42,588 nucleotides of DNA from Oscillospiraceae bacterium (GTDB lineage: Bacteria > Bacillota > Clostridia > Oscillospirales > Oscillospiraceae), in NCBI GenBank assembly GCA_031262405.1, contig JAISHS010000020.1, positions 1 to 42,588 of the forward strand, given 5' to 3'. The notes beneath the pieces are model-generated. The model worked only from the letters and a program-made list of their open reading frames with translations, was not told the DNA's origin and did not search any database. Shown piece by piece: positions 33,903-41,593 of this stretch; the stretch's first letter is position 1, and each line of letters starts with the position of its first letter. The position numbers and the translations under genes are program-made.

Positions 33903-36506
33903 TGGAGTCGCACGGAGCGACGGTGGAGTCGCGCAAAATCGCGAAATAACTGCCGCCATTTCTGCTCTTGTCGCGGTGTCCTCCGGGCGTCCGTCGCTAA
34001 TAATTCCGCGCGCGGCGCTCCATTCCATCGCCTCACCGTCCCAGCCGTCCTCGCCGACTCCCGCAAAGCGGTAAAGCATTGTCGCCAGCATCCCGCGGGT
34101 GATATTCTCCGTGGGATTAGTGCCGTCAGAAATCCCCGTCTCTACCGCCCAGGCGGTCGCGTCCACTATCCAGCTCGCGCCGGAAATCGTCTCGCCCGCC
34201 ATACGCGCAAGAATCGTATAGGCCATCGCCCGCGTCAGCGGCGCATTCGGCGCGAATGTCGTCGCGCTCGTGCCGCCCATCAACACCGGATCATGCGTCG
34301 CGGCAAAGCAGACATTCTCATAGAACCAGTCGGTTTCAAAAACATCCGTGAATGGATTGACCCACGCGGCAACTTCGTCGTAGCCAATCACATACAGGGA
34401 CAGATGCGGAAGGTCGAAAGTAAAGGTCTTGTTCGCGGCGTTGTATTTGCCGCCCGCGATTTTCTCCAGCTTGCCCTCGTCGTCCATGTACCAAGCAGAA
34501 ACGGGGGTCTCGCCGTCATAGGCGACGGTTGCGCTGATTTTGCCGTTAAACTCGTGGATTTCCGCGCCGCTGGACAACGCGATTTCATAGACGACGTCTT
34601 CCTCGCGCAGAATCTCGCGCTGGCTCTCGTTCAGCTCCGGCGACTCGTGCGGAATGAGCGTAATCGAGAGATTTTCGCCGTCCGCCGCGCCTATAATATC
34701 GGCGAGAGCGTCGGCGTCAATCGACAGGCCGCCGCCCGGAAGCTCGATATTAAGCCCAAGCCCCGCATCCGCGATTTGCTCAAGCGCGGCAGCCGGTAGG
34801 CTCGCCTTTTCCGCGCCCTCAAGCCCTGACAGGTCAATTTCCACCGCGCCGCCCTCGGCGCTTTCCAAGAGCTCCTCAACTATTCTGTTCGGCAACTCGA
34901 GCGCGACCTCGCCGCCCTTCTCGGTGTAAACAATTTCAACCTCGCCCTCGTTACCGGGCAGGGTCTGCACCGGCGGCGCAGGCGGATAATACGGCGGGAT
35001 GTACACCGTCTGCCCTACGCTGACTGTCACGATAATCGTCACTGTAATCGAGCTTTCAGCGTCAACATAGCCACTCGGCGTCGTCCAAACGGCTGTAAGG
35101 GCGTATTCCCCCGCCGCACCGGTGAACGATTCTGCTGTCCAATTTGTTATGGTCGCAGTCGCCGGAGTTGTACCGTCTGTAACCTCAACTGTGGTTGGCA
35201 ATTTTCCTGACGCTATCAGTTTTGTCAGGCTGGTAATATGCTCGTCCGCAGACAAGGTGACACCGGTGAGTGCCGTGTAACCTGTGATTTCTTTCAGCTT
35301 TTCACCGCTAGCACCGTAGGAGCCCTTGACATCGTCTGTTACACCAGTGCCCGTAATTGTGCAGTTTACCAGCGTCGGTTCTGTCACATCCGTGCCGTTC
35401 GCTTTAAGCTCGACAGAGCCGCCCGTGATGCTCAGCGTCCCGGCAGTTGCCGTTCCGGCTTGTGAACCGCCCCCGCCGATGTCGTAGCCCGTTTTACCCG
35501 TGCCCGTACCGCCCGTAGCTTTCACCACGGTAGTGCTGCCGCTGATTGCAACTGCACCGCCCGCGCCGCCGCCCGCACCGCCGCTATGGGTTCCGCCGTA
35601 GCCGCCGCCAATACCCGCGCCTGCGCTGTCTGCCCCGATAAGGCCACCGCTACCACCACCGCCGCCGCCTGTCGCGTCCACCGTGCCGCCCGTTATAGTG
35701 ATGTTACCGCCCGCGCCGCCGCCGGTTCTGCTAGGGTATTCTCCTGAACCGCTTGCACCGCCCGCACCGCCTCCGATACCCGCGCCGCCATAACCGCCGC
35801 CCGTTGCGGTCACGGTGCCGCCGTTTATCCTAATTGTTCCGCCGCCGCCGCCCGGGTCGTTTACACTACCACCGCCGCCGCCAATACCCGCACCATACGG
35901 ACCGCCCGTCGCTGTCACCGTACCGCCGTTTATCGTGATTGTGCCGGCTGTTTGAATGATGTTGCCGCCAATCCCCGCGCCGCTACCATTTCCGGAAGCC
36001 GTCAATGTCTGGTCAGTGTCTGCTGCCGTAATATTGAGCGTCGCCCCGCTCGGCACATTTAACCCTGCAACGCCGCTGCCTGTGACTATGAGCTGATTCG
36101 TGCCAAGGAGCGTGAGGTTGACGGTTGAACCGGTTGTGATCTGTAACGGGCTGTCGTACCTGTTATTTATCGTCGCATTACTGAGCGTGATGTTTACGGG
36201 GCTTTCCGCCGTTTCCGCATTTACGACGACGTAAGAATTTTCGTTCTCGCTCGAATTGTTGCCGGTGATGGTGTATGTCCCGGGCGCGGAGATAGTGTAC
36301 ACGCCGCCCTCTGTTCTGGGCGTGGAATACGTCCAGCCCGTGCCGGACTCCTTGGCATAGTCGGACACGTCAATCGTCGTATCCCCCGCCGCCCGCACCG
36401 TCGTCGGCAGGGCGACAAACAGCCCCGCGCACAACACAAAGGCGAGAAGAATCGAGAGGGCTTTTCTACCCAAGCCAAGGGGTACATTTTCGAGTGTTTT
36501 CTTCAT
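33885..36506 (-). CDS. Secreted glycine-rich beta-repeat protein with C-terminal SLH modules
   Basis: An 873-residue exported protein. A signal peptide (to ~residue 40) is followed by a long region of ITINGGTVTATGG-type repeats separated by Gly-rich turns (~150-350), suggesting a beta-helix. A Tyr/Pro-rich linker (YIPPYYPPAPP) leads to a mixed domain, then three C-terminal SLH modules (~730-858; e.g. NAPLTRAMAYTILARMAGE). These are closely similar to those of the neighbouring carboxypeptidase. The final 15 residues (CATPPSLRATPPSFRT) are two 7-residue units encoded by a 21-bp direct repeat and a palindromic element that also supplies the TGA. GGGAG lies about nine bases before the ATG. Adhesion or surface layer role inferred. 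Confidence 0.85.
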   Translation of the reverse strand: MKKTLENVPLGLGRKALSILLAFVLCAGLFVALPTTVRAAGDTTIDVSDYAKESGTGWTYSTPRTEGGVYTISAPGTYTITGNNSSENENSYVVVNAETAESPVNITLSNATINNRYDSPLQITTGSTVNLTLLGTNQLIVTGSGVAGLNVPSGATLNITAADTDQTLTASGNGSGAGIGGNIIQTAGTITINGGTVTATGGPYGAGIGGGGGSVNDPGGGGGTIRINGGTVTATGGGYGGAGIGGGAGGASGSGEYPSRTGGGAGGNITITGGTVDATGGGGGGSGGLIGADSAGAGIGGGYGGTHSGGAGGGAGGAVAISGSTTVVKATGGTGTGKTGYDIGGGGSQAGTATAGTLSITGGSVELKANGTDVTEPTLVNCTITGTGVTDDVKGSYGASGEKLKEITGYTALTGVTLSADEHITSLTKLIASGKLPTTVEVTDGTTPATATITNWTAESFTGAAGEYALTAVWTTPSGYVDAESSITVTIIVTVSVGQTVYIPPYYPPAPPVQTLPGNEGEVEIVYTEKGGEVALELPNRIVEELLESAEGGAVEIDLSGLEGAEKASLPAAALEQIADAGLGLNIELPGGGLSIDADALADIIGAADGENLSITLIPHESPELNESQREILREEDVVYEIALSSGAEIHEFNGKISATVAYDGETPVSAWYMDDEGKLEKIAGGKYNAANKTFTFDLPHLSLYVIGYDEVAAWVNPFTDVFETDWFYENVCFAATHDPVLMGGTSATTFAPNAPLTRAMAYTILARMAGETISGASWIVDATAWAVETGISDGTNPTENITRGMLATMLYRFAGVGEDGWDGEAMEWSAARGIISDGRPEDTATRAEMAAVISRFCATPPSLRATPPSFRT

Positions 36507-36528
36507 TGTAAAAACTCCCTAAAGCGGC

Positions 36529-36563
36529 TATTATCTATTATCTCTTATCTTTTATCTATTATC
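36529..36563. repeat. Heptamer (TATTATC)n array at the dacA 3' end
   Basis: Five 7-bp units TATTATC, TATTATC, TCTTATC, TTTTATC, TATTATC. The stop of the carboxypeptidase gene (36559-36561) is inside the last unit. The array also sits just upstream of the next SLH gene. Confidence 0.88.
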
Positions 36564-37923
36564 TGAGCGCAAAGCGCATTATAATCGCCGCACACTCTGC
36601 CCTGTTCGTCAAATCTTCCGGACGCCCATCATTTATAATGCGCTCGCTTTGCGCCCATCTCATGGCTTCGCCGTCCCAGCCGTCCTCGCCGATTCCCGCA
36701 AAGCGATAGAGCATTGTCGCAAGCTCCCGGCGGGTGACGTTGGCGTCCGGCGTGAACAAACCTTCTCCGGTGCCCTCGACTATCCCCTCGGAGCTCGCCC
36801 ACCTCACCGCGTCATAATAATACGCACCGGGCAAAACGTCTGAGAATTCTCCACTTTCAATTCTCAATTCTCCATTGACCGCCGCCTCCGGTTTACCGGC
36901 AAGGCGCCAGAGGATAGTCGCGGTCATCGCCCTTGTGAGATTGCTGTGCGGCGAAAATGTGGTGGCGCTTGTCCCCTGCATAAGCCCCGTCTCGAGCGCG
37001 TTTGTCACGGCCTCGGCATACCAGTCGTCGGTGTAAACGTCCGTAAAGGGCGCGAGTCTCATCGTCGCGTCGCGGACTATCCCGTCGCGTATGGAAAAAC
37101 CATAGTCGAGCAGAGTCTTCGTATCAATATAACGCTGTATGTTCGAGGGCGACTTCATGACAACGGTTATGAGCCGCACGCCGTTTCTGACGGCGGTACC
37201 GGTAAAGCAGCATCCAGCTGCATTCGTAGTGCCGGTTTTCAGCCCGTCGGCGCCCTCGTAATACTGATCTGCCAGCAGCAGGTTCGTGGATTTATAGCTG
37301 ACGCCGTGGAAGGTGGTGCTGGGCTTTTTCGTAATATCCAAGGCCAGCGGATAGTCGGTTATAAGGCGCGACGCCAAAAGCGCCATGCTGCGCGGCGTAA
37401 TGTAGTTGTCTTTAATTCCGGCGCAGTCGTAATAGGTCGCGTTTATGCCAAGCTCCGAGGCCTTGGCGTTCATCCGCTCCACAAAGGCCTCCTCAGAGCC
37501 GCTTATCAGCTCCGCCATCGCGACAACGGAGGCGCTCGCCGAAAACACCAGAATGAGGTCAATCATCTCGTCCACGTAATAGGTATCGGTGTAGCTGAGC
37601 GGAGCCGTGTTGATATAGCTGTAGTCGTGCGATAGCCTGTACACCTTCTCGCTGATGGGCACTACAGTGTCGGGCGCGATTTCACCACGCTCAAGGGCCT
37701 CATACATGAGATAGACGCTCATGACCTTCGTCATACTCGCAGGCACGAGCGCCATGTCGGCGTTCTGGGAGTAAAGCTCAAGGCCGGTGTCATAGTCCAG
37801 GATAAACAGCCCCTGGGCTGCTACATATTTTCCGCCGACCGTGGCGGCAAAGGCAGAGGGTAAGCTCATCAGCAGGAGGAGTAACGCAAGTGCGAGGCCG
37901 AGGGTACGTCTCAGTTTTTTCAT
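36559..37923 (-). CDS. SLH-anchored D-alanyl-D-alanine carboxypeptidase
   Basis: A 454-residue exported S11 (DacA/DacF-like) enzyme trimming the terminal D-Ala of peptidoglycan stems. A signal peptide (~1-27) is followed by the active-site SxxK motif (PASMTK, Ser63/Lys66). The SxN motif position reads Ser128-Ala-Ser130, so the usual Asn is Ser. KTG is at 229-231 (GLKTGTT). Three C-terminal SLH modules (~290-450) replace the amphipathic helix often used for membrane attachment, implying wall anchoring. Between the first two SLH modules NGELRIESGEF is encoded by a heptamer repeat. The C-terminus ends in a heptamer array. AGGAG lies about 11 bases before the ATG. It follows plsY by 20 bases. Confidence 0.92.
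   Translation of the reverse strand: MKKLRRTLGLALALLLLLMSLPSAFAATVGGKYVAAQGLFILDYDTGLELYSQNADMALVPASMTKVMSVYLMYEALERGEIAPDTVVPISEKVYRLSHDYSYINTAPLSYTDTYYVDEMIDLILVFSASASVVAMAELISGSEEAFVERMNAKASELGINATYYDCAGIKDNYITPRSMALLASRLITDYPLALDITKKPSTTFHGVSYKSTNLLLADQYYEGADGLKTGTTNAAGCCFTGTAVRNGVRLITVVMKSPSNIQRYIDTKTLLDYGFSIRDGIVRDATMRLAPFTDVYTDDWYAEAVTNALETGLMQGTSATTFSPHSNLTRAMTATILWRLAGKPEAAVNGELRIESGEFSDVLPGAYYYDAVRWASSEGIVEGTGEGLFTPDANVTRRELATMLYRFAGIGEDGWDGEAMRWAQSERIINDGRPEDLTNRAECAAIIMRFALR
36846..36873. repeat. In-frame heptamer array inside the carboxypeptidase gene
   Basis: Four 7-bp units ATTCTCC, ACTTTCA, ATTCTCA, ATTCTCC within the coding region between SLH modules. On the coding strand they read as GAGAATT-like units and encode NGELRIESGE. 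Twenty-eight bases, close to nine codons, so the frame is kept only together with the flanking bases. Confidence 0.75.
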
Positions 37924-37943
37924 TTCAATATGTACTCCTAACG

Positions 37944-38612
37944 TTATTTTAAATCGCCGAAGGGCGGCCTTTTTCTTCTGCGAGAAGAGCTGCCCATTGA
38001 GAGTTTATTCTCCTTTCCGGCGATTAACCGGATTATATTCTTGCGGTGGGCGAAAATTATGAGCAGGGCGAAAATGAGCGAGAGCCAAACATCCAGCGTC
38101 TGGAACCCGAAAAACAGCATACCAAGCGGAAAGCTCGCAGCGGCCAGCATCGAACCGAGGGAAACATATTTCGTAAAAATAACCGCTATAACAAAAACGC
38201 AATAGCAAATAATTGCCACGCGCCAATCTGTCATGAGAATTATAACCGCGCCGACAAGCACGGCCTTTCCGCCGCGAAAACGGTAATAAACCGGATAGAT
38301 GTGCCCCAGCTCGGCGCAAATACCGGCGAACAAAACGCCCACTATCGGATAGCCTAGCGTACCCAAGATCCAGCGTCCGAAGAGTGCCGCCGCCACGGCC
38401 TTTAAAATGTCAACCAGCAGCACAAGCACAATGCCGTTCGTGCCGAACACTCGGGCAAAGTTCGTCAGTCCCGCGTTTCCGCTGCCGAATTTTCTCACGT
38501 CCTTGCGAAAGAAGCTCATCGAGGTCATAATCGCCCCGTTAAAGCCCCCGACAAGGTATGAGACCACCGCCACCAAAATGAGAAGCAGCGTCAGCTTGAA
38601 TAAATCAACCAT
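37944..38612 (-). CDS. plsY: Glycerol-3-phosphate acyltransferase PlsY
   Basis: A 222-residue integral membrane acyltransferase that transfers acyl from acyl-phosphate to glycerol-3-phosphate, the first step of phospholipid synthesis. Family motifs: SGNAGLTN (~44-51), GHIYPVYYRFRGGKAV and the late AHRKNIIRLIAGKE. Five to seven hydrophobic helices are visible. The C-terminal basic tail (SSSRRRKRPP) is somewhat long. GAGGG lies about six bases before the ATG. Its position just after der and before dacA suggests one transcript. plsX is not in the window. Confidence 0.96.
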   Translation of the reverse strand: MVDLFKLTLLLILVAVVSYLVGGFNGAIMTSMSFFRKDVRKFGSGNAGLTNFARVFGTNGIVLVLLVDILKAVAAALFGRWILGTLGYPIVGVLFAGICAELGHIYPVYYRFRGGKAVLVGAVIILMTDWRVAIICYCVFVIAVIFTKYVSLGSMLAAASFPLGMLFFGFQTLDVWLSLIFALLIIFAHRKNIIRLIAGKENKLSMGSSSRRRKRPPFGDLK

Positions 38613-38646
38613 GATATACCCTCGAAAAATAATATGCCTCGCATCG

Positions 38647-38665
38647 TTTCGCCCGTAGGGCGAAA
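38647..38665. other. 8-bp hairpin between der and plsY
   Basis: TTTCGCCC-GTA-GGGCGAAA. A T-run (GTTTTTA) follows on the plus strand, where no gene ends. On the coding minus strand there is no U-run, so read-through into plsY is expected. It is probably another member of the intergenic hairpin population. Confidence 0.5.
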
Positions 38666-38669
38666 GTTT

Positions 38670-39992
38670 TTACTCTTGATCTCCCTTTTGGCGAATTGAG
38701 AAGCGAACCGGCGTGCCCTCCAGCCCGAAGACAGCGCGGATTTGGTTCTCAATATACCGCTGATAGGAGAAGTGAAACAGCTCGCGGCTGTTCACAAAAA
38801 CCACAAAGTGCGGCGGGCGAACCCCCGTCTGTGTCATGTAGTAAATCTTCAGGCGGCGTCCCTTGTCGCTCGGCGGCTGAAGGCGTGCCTGAGCATCCGT
38901 CAGGACATTGTTGAGCATACCCGTCGTAATGCGCATGGAGCTCTGGTTATTCACGTAGTTTACCAGCTCAAATATCCGCGCCGTGCGCTGCCCCGTAAGC
39001 GCGGATATAAAGAGCACCGGCGCATAGCTCATGAAGCTCAGATCGCGCAAAACCTCAGCGCGCATCTTGTCCATCGTCTTGGAGTCCTTCTCGATGAGGT
39101 CCCACTTGTTGACGATGATGACGCTGGCCTTTCCGGCCTCGTGCGCAAGCCCGGCTATCTTTGTGTCCTGCTCCGTTACGCCCTCGCGCGCGTCGAGCAT
39201 TATGAGGCAGACGTCGCTGCGCTCAATGGCAAGCTGAGCTCTCATGACGGAAAATTTCTCAATCCTGTCCGCAACGCGGCTGCGCCGGCGAATCCCCGCC
39301 GTGTCGATAAAGACATATTTGCCGTAGTCGTTGTCCACCTTCGTGTCCACCGCGTCCCGAGTGGTTCCGGCGACGTTTGAGACGATGAGGCGGTTTTCGC
39401 CGAGAATTAGGTTGATGAGTGAGCTTTTCCCCACGTTCGGCTTGCCGATTACGGCAACCTTAATCCTGTCCGGCTCCTCGTCAGTCTCGGAAACCTCCGG
39501 GAAGGCCGCAAGGCAGCTGTCCAGCAGATCGCCGGTGCCGTGCCCGTGCAAAGCTGAAACCGCGATGGGATCACCCAAGCCCAAAGAATAAAACTCATAA
39601 ATCGCGGGATCGGGCTGCCCTGTGGAGTCCATCTTATTCACCGCGAGAACTATCGGCTTATTCGAGCGCAGCAGTAGCCCCGCGACGTCGCGGTCGGTCG
39701 CGGTTACGCCCGTGCCGATCTCCGTCACGAGAATAATAACGTCCGCCGTGTCAATGGCAAGCTCCGCCTGCTCGCGGATAAAGCGAAGAATCTCCGTGTC
39801 CGCCCTCGGCTCAATGCCGCCGGTGTCCACGAGGTCAAACTTGACCCCGCTCCAGTCGCACTCGGCATAGAGTCTGTCGCGCGTCACGCCGGGCGTGTCC
39901 TCGACAATAGACAGCCGCTGCCCCACTATTCTGTTAAATAAATGCGACTTGCCCACATTAGGCCGCCCCACTATTGCTATCAGGGGTTTCAT
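38670..39992 (-). CDS. der: Ribosome-assembly GTPase Der (EngA)
   Basis: A 440-residue GTPase with two tandem G domains and a KH-like C-terminus, needed for 50S subunit maturation. First G1 motif GRPNVGKS (9-16), with DTPGVTRDR and DTGGIEPRA; second GKPNVGKSSL near residue 180 with AGTTRDAVDT, DTAGIRRRS and NKWDL. The C-terminal domain includes the GVRPPHFVVFVN strand. An in-frame ATG at 40037 lies 15 codons upstream, but AGAGGA stands about seven bases before the ATG at 39992 and that start matches the family N-terminus (MKPLIAIVGRPNVG). DUF512 protein and der neighbours are typical of Firmicutes. Confidence 0.97.
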   Translation of the reverse strand: MKPLIAIVGRPNVGKSHLFNRIVGQRLSIVEDTPGVTRDRLYAECDWSGVKFDLVDTGGIEPRADTEILRFIREQAELAIDTADVIILVTEIGTGVTATDRDVAGLLLRSNKPIVLAVNKMDSTGQPDPAIYEFYSLGLGDPIAVSALHGHGTGDLLDSCLAAFPEVSETDEEPDRIKVAVIGKPNVGKSSLINLILGENRLIVSNVAGTTRDAVDTKVDNDYGKYVFIDTAGIRRRSRVADRIEKFSVMRAQLAIERSDVCLIMLDAREGVTEQDTKIAGLAHEAGKASVIIVNKWDLIEKDSKTMDKMRAEVLRDLSFMSYAPVLFISALTGQRTARIFELVNYVNNQSSMRITTGMLNNVLTDAQARLQPPSDKGRRLKIYYMTQTGVRPPHFVVFVNSRELFHFSYQRYIENQIRAVFGLEGTPVRFSIRQKGDQE

Positions 39993-40037
39993 TTCGTAAT
40001 CCTCTTTAACCGAGTTAGTGCTCGTCGTACACAACAA

Positions 40038-40060
40038 TTTAAAAAATCACTTCGTGATTT
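40038..40060 (-). terminator. Intrinsic terminator overlapping the small ORF stop
   Basis: On the minus strand AAATCAC-GAA-GTGATTT (40044-40060) followed by TTTAAA. The last codons and TAA of the 33-codon ORF lie in its 3' arm and U-run. It separates the small ORF from der, which must rely on read-through or a further promoter. Confidence 0.7.
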
Positions 40061-40140
40061 TGATAAGTCGCGCGTTCCTCTGCCTCGTCGGTGCACCGGC
40101 AGTATCCCTCGTATTCGCGCAAGCGCGAACACTCGCTCAC
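40039..40140 (-). CDS. Small ORF, 33 residues, with C-x9-C-x-C cysteines
   Basis: An unrecognised short gene between the DUF512 gene and der. The start GTG (40138-40140) follows a perfect AGGAGG by nine bases, and a rho-independent terminator overlaps its stop. The peptide begins SECSRLREYEGYCRCTDEAE and is acidic to neutral, with Cys4, Cys14 and Cys16 and an EYEGYCRC core, then a short helical-looking tail ending NHEVIF. A longer in-frame reading from 40239 exists but overlaps DUF512 and lacks a ribosome site. The combination of ribosome site, start and terminator is good support; homology is unknown. It may be a metal-binding small protein or a leader peptide. Confidence 0.55.
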   Translation of the reverse strand: MSECSRLREYEGYCRCTDEAEERATYQNHEVIF

Positions 40141-40159
40141 AACCGGGCACCTCCTCTTT

Positions 40160-40192
40160 CCATCAAAACCCGCTTCGCTGGGCTTTTGATGG
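40160..40192 (-). promoter_or_regulatory. Hairpin directly before the small ORF ribosome site
   Basis: On the minus strand CCATCAAAA(G)CCC pairs with GGGTTTTGATGG, a 12-bp stem with one bulged base, immediately followed by AAAGAGGAGG. Its closeness to the ribosome site suggests it shapes translation or protects the small ORF message. Confidence 0.5.
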
Positions 40193-40220
40193 AGACCTTT
40201 ATCGCAGACCGCTGCGGCGG

Positions 40221-41525
40221 CTAAGCCCGACCTGTACAATTCTTAAGGAACTTCGCCCCATCGACCTCGACGACGCTCACACTCACGCCCAGCTCCCGCT
40301 CCACATCGCTCACCGTCACATCATCCAAAAAAATTCCCTCGCCGTGGCGGAGCATTGTCGCGGGAATAAGCAGCCTCTCCCCGAGGCTGCGCCCGCGCAG
40401 CTGCTCAATGAGGTCGCCGCCGGTAATGAGTCCCGCTACATCTATTGTATCGCCGAAAAATATATTTTCAATCGAAAATACACGTCCCTTTATATTACCA
40501 CACTTTTCCTGCGCTGTCACTAAAAGCTTTTCCAAAAAAGGCGCCGCGGCTCTTCCCGTTGCGATAGAAAAGTCCGCCCCCGCGCTCTCCGGTGGGCACG
40601 CCTCCAGCTCCTCTAAAAACTGCGCCTCAAAGAGCCTCAGTAGCCCCACGCCGTTTTCCAGCTGCGGATAGTCCTCATAGAACTCCTCAAGAGGGACAGG
40701 CAGAGCCGCCTTGATATAATATTCGTCCGCCGGAAAAAATATCCGGCTTCCGTGCTTTTCCAGGCACTTTTCCGCAAAGCCCTCCACGAGCGCCAAGGTC
40801 TCCCGCGCGTTTTCCGCGTCCACCGGAGCCAGCGGCGCCCTCCCCTCGCGGTGCTTCGTCAGCCCCACGGGCACGACGGAAACCGACGCCGCGCGCGGAT
40901 ACAATTGCGCCAAATCCTCCATCGTCCGGCTCAGCTCCTGCCCGTCGTTTAGACCCGGACAGCAGACAAGCTGACAGTTCATCGTAATCCCGCCCTCGGC
41001 AAGAGCCCGCATGAGCGGAAGAATATCCGCGCCCTCTTTATTGCCCAGCAGCTTCGCGCGAAGCGCGGGATTCGTGGCGTGCACCGAGATGTTAATGGGG
41101 CTAATTTTCAAATCTATGAGCCGCGAAATCTCCCGTTCGGATAAATTCGTGAGCGTGATATAGCTGCCCGTCAGAAAGCTCAGCCGCGCGTCGTCGTCCT
41201 TAAAATAGAGCGATCTTCTCAGCCCTTGCGGATTTTGCTCCACAAAGCAAAAGAGACAATGGTTCGAGCACTCGTGGGGCGCATCCATCAGATAGCTCTC
41301 GAAGGATAGCCCCAGCTCCGCTCCCGCGCTCTTCTTCACCCGCACACGACGCCGCGAGCCGCCCTCGCCTTCAAAAACCAGCTCAAGCCTCGGCTCGTAT
41401 GAGTAGTATTTATAGTCCAGCACGTCGAAAATCTCGTTGCCGTTAATGCTCACGAGCCTCTCGCCGACCCGCGCCTTCCCGCGCAGGGGGCTAGCTCGCT
41501 CAATTTCGGTTATCGCGTTTGTCAT
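40221..41525 (-). CDS. DUF512 family radical-SAM-like protein with PDZ-like N-terminus
   Basis: A 434-residue protein of the DUF512/TIGR03279 type. An N-terminal PDZ-like segment (GERLVSINGNEIFDVLDYKYY, ~21-41) is followed by C86-x3-C90-x2-C93, the classical radical SAM iron-sulfur motif, then a TIM-barrel-like stretch with INISVHATNP and CCPGLNDG. The C-terminal DUF512 part has FFGDTIDVAGLITGGD and AMLRHGEG-like segments. Substrate unknown; it is conserved next to der in many Firmicutes. The 5' ATG at 41570 is rejected because GGAG lies just before the ATG at 41525. That ribosome site follows directly after the rpmF terminator. Confidence 0.9.
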   Translation of the reverse strand: MTNAITEIERASPLRGKARVGERLVSINGNEIFDVLDYKYYSYEPRLELVFEGEGGSRRRVRVKKSAGAELGLSFESYLMDAPHECSNHCLFCFVEQNPQGLRRSLYFKDDDARLSFLTGSYITLTNLSEREISRLIDLKISPINISVHATNPALRAKLLGNKEGADILPLMRALAEGGITMNCQLVCCPGLNDGQELSRTMEDLAQLYPRAASVSVVPVGLTKHREGRAPLAPVDAENARETLALVEGFAEKCLEKHGSRIFFPADEYYIKAALPVPLEEFYEDYPQLENGVGLLRLFEAQFLEELEACPPESAGADFSIATGRAAAPFLEKLLVTAQEKCGNIKGRVFSIENIFFGDTIDVAGLITGGDLIEQLRGRSLGERLLIPATMLRHGEGIFLDDVTVSDVERELGVSVSVVEVDGAKFLKNCTGRA

Positions 41526-41539
41526 CTTATCTCCACAGC

Positions 41540-41568
41540 AAAAAGAGAGGAAGAAACCCCTCCCTCTC
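41540..41568 (-). terminator. Intrinsic terminator after rpmF, abutting the DUF512 start
   Basis: On the minus strand GAGAGGGAG-GGGTTT-CTTCCTCTC (9 bp, one G-T pair) followed by TTTTTGC. The DUF512 ribosome site begins six bases later. It likely trims rpmF transcripts and lets a fraction read through. Confidence 0.75.
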
Positions 41569-41593
41569 ACTCTTGCCTAACCGCAAACAATCC

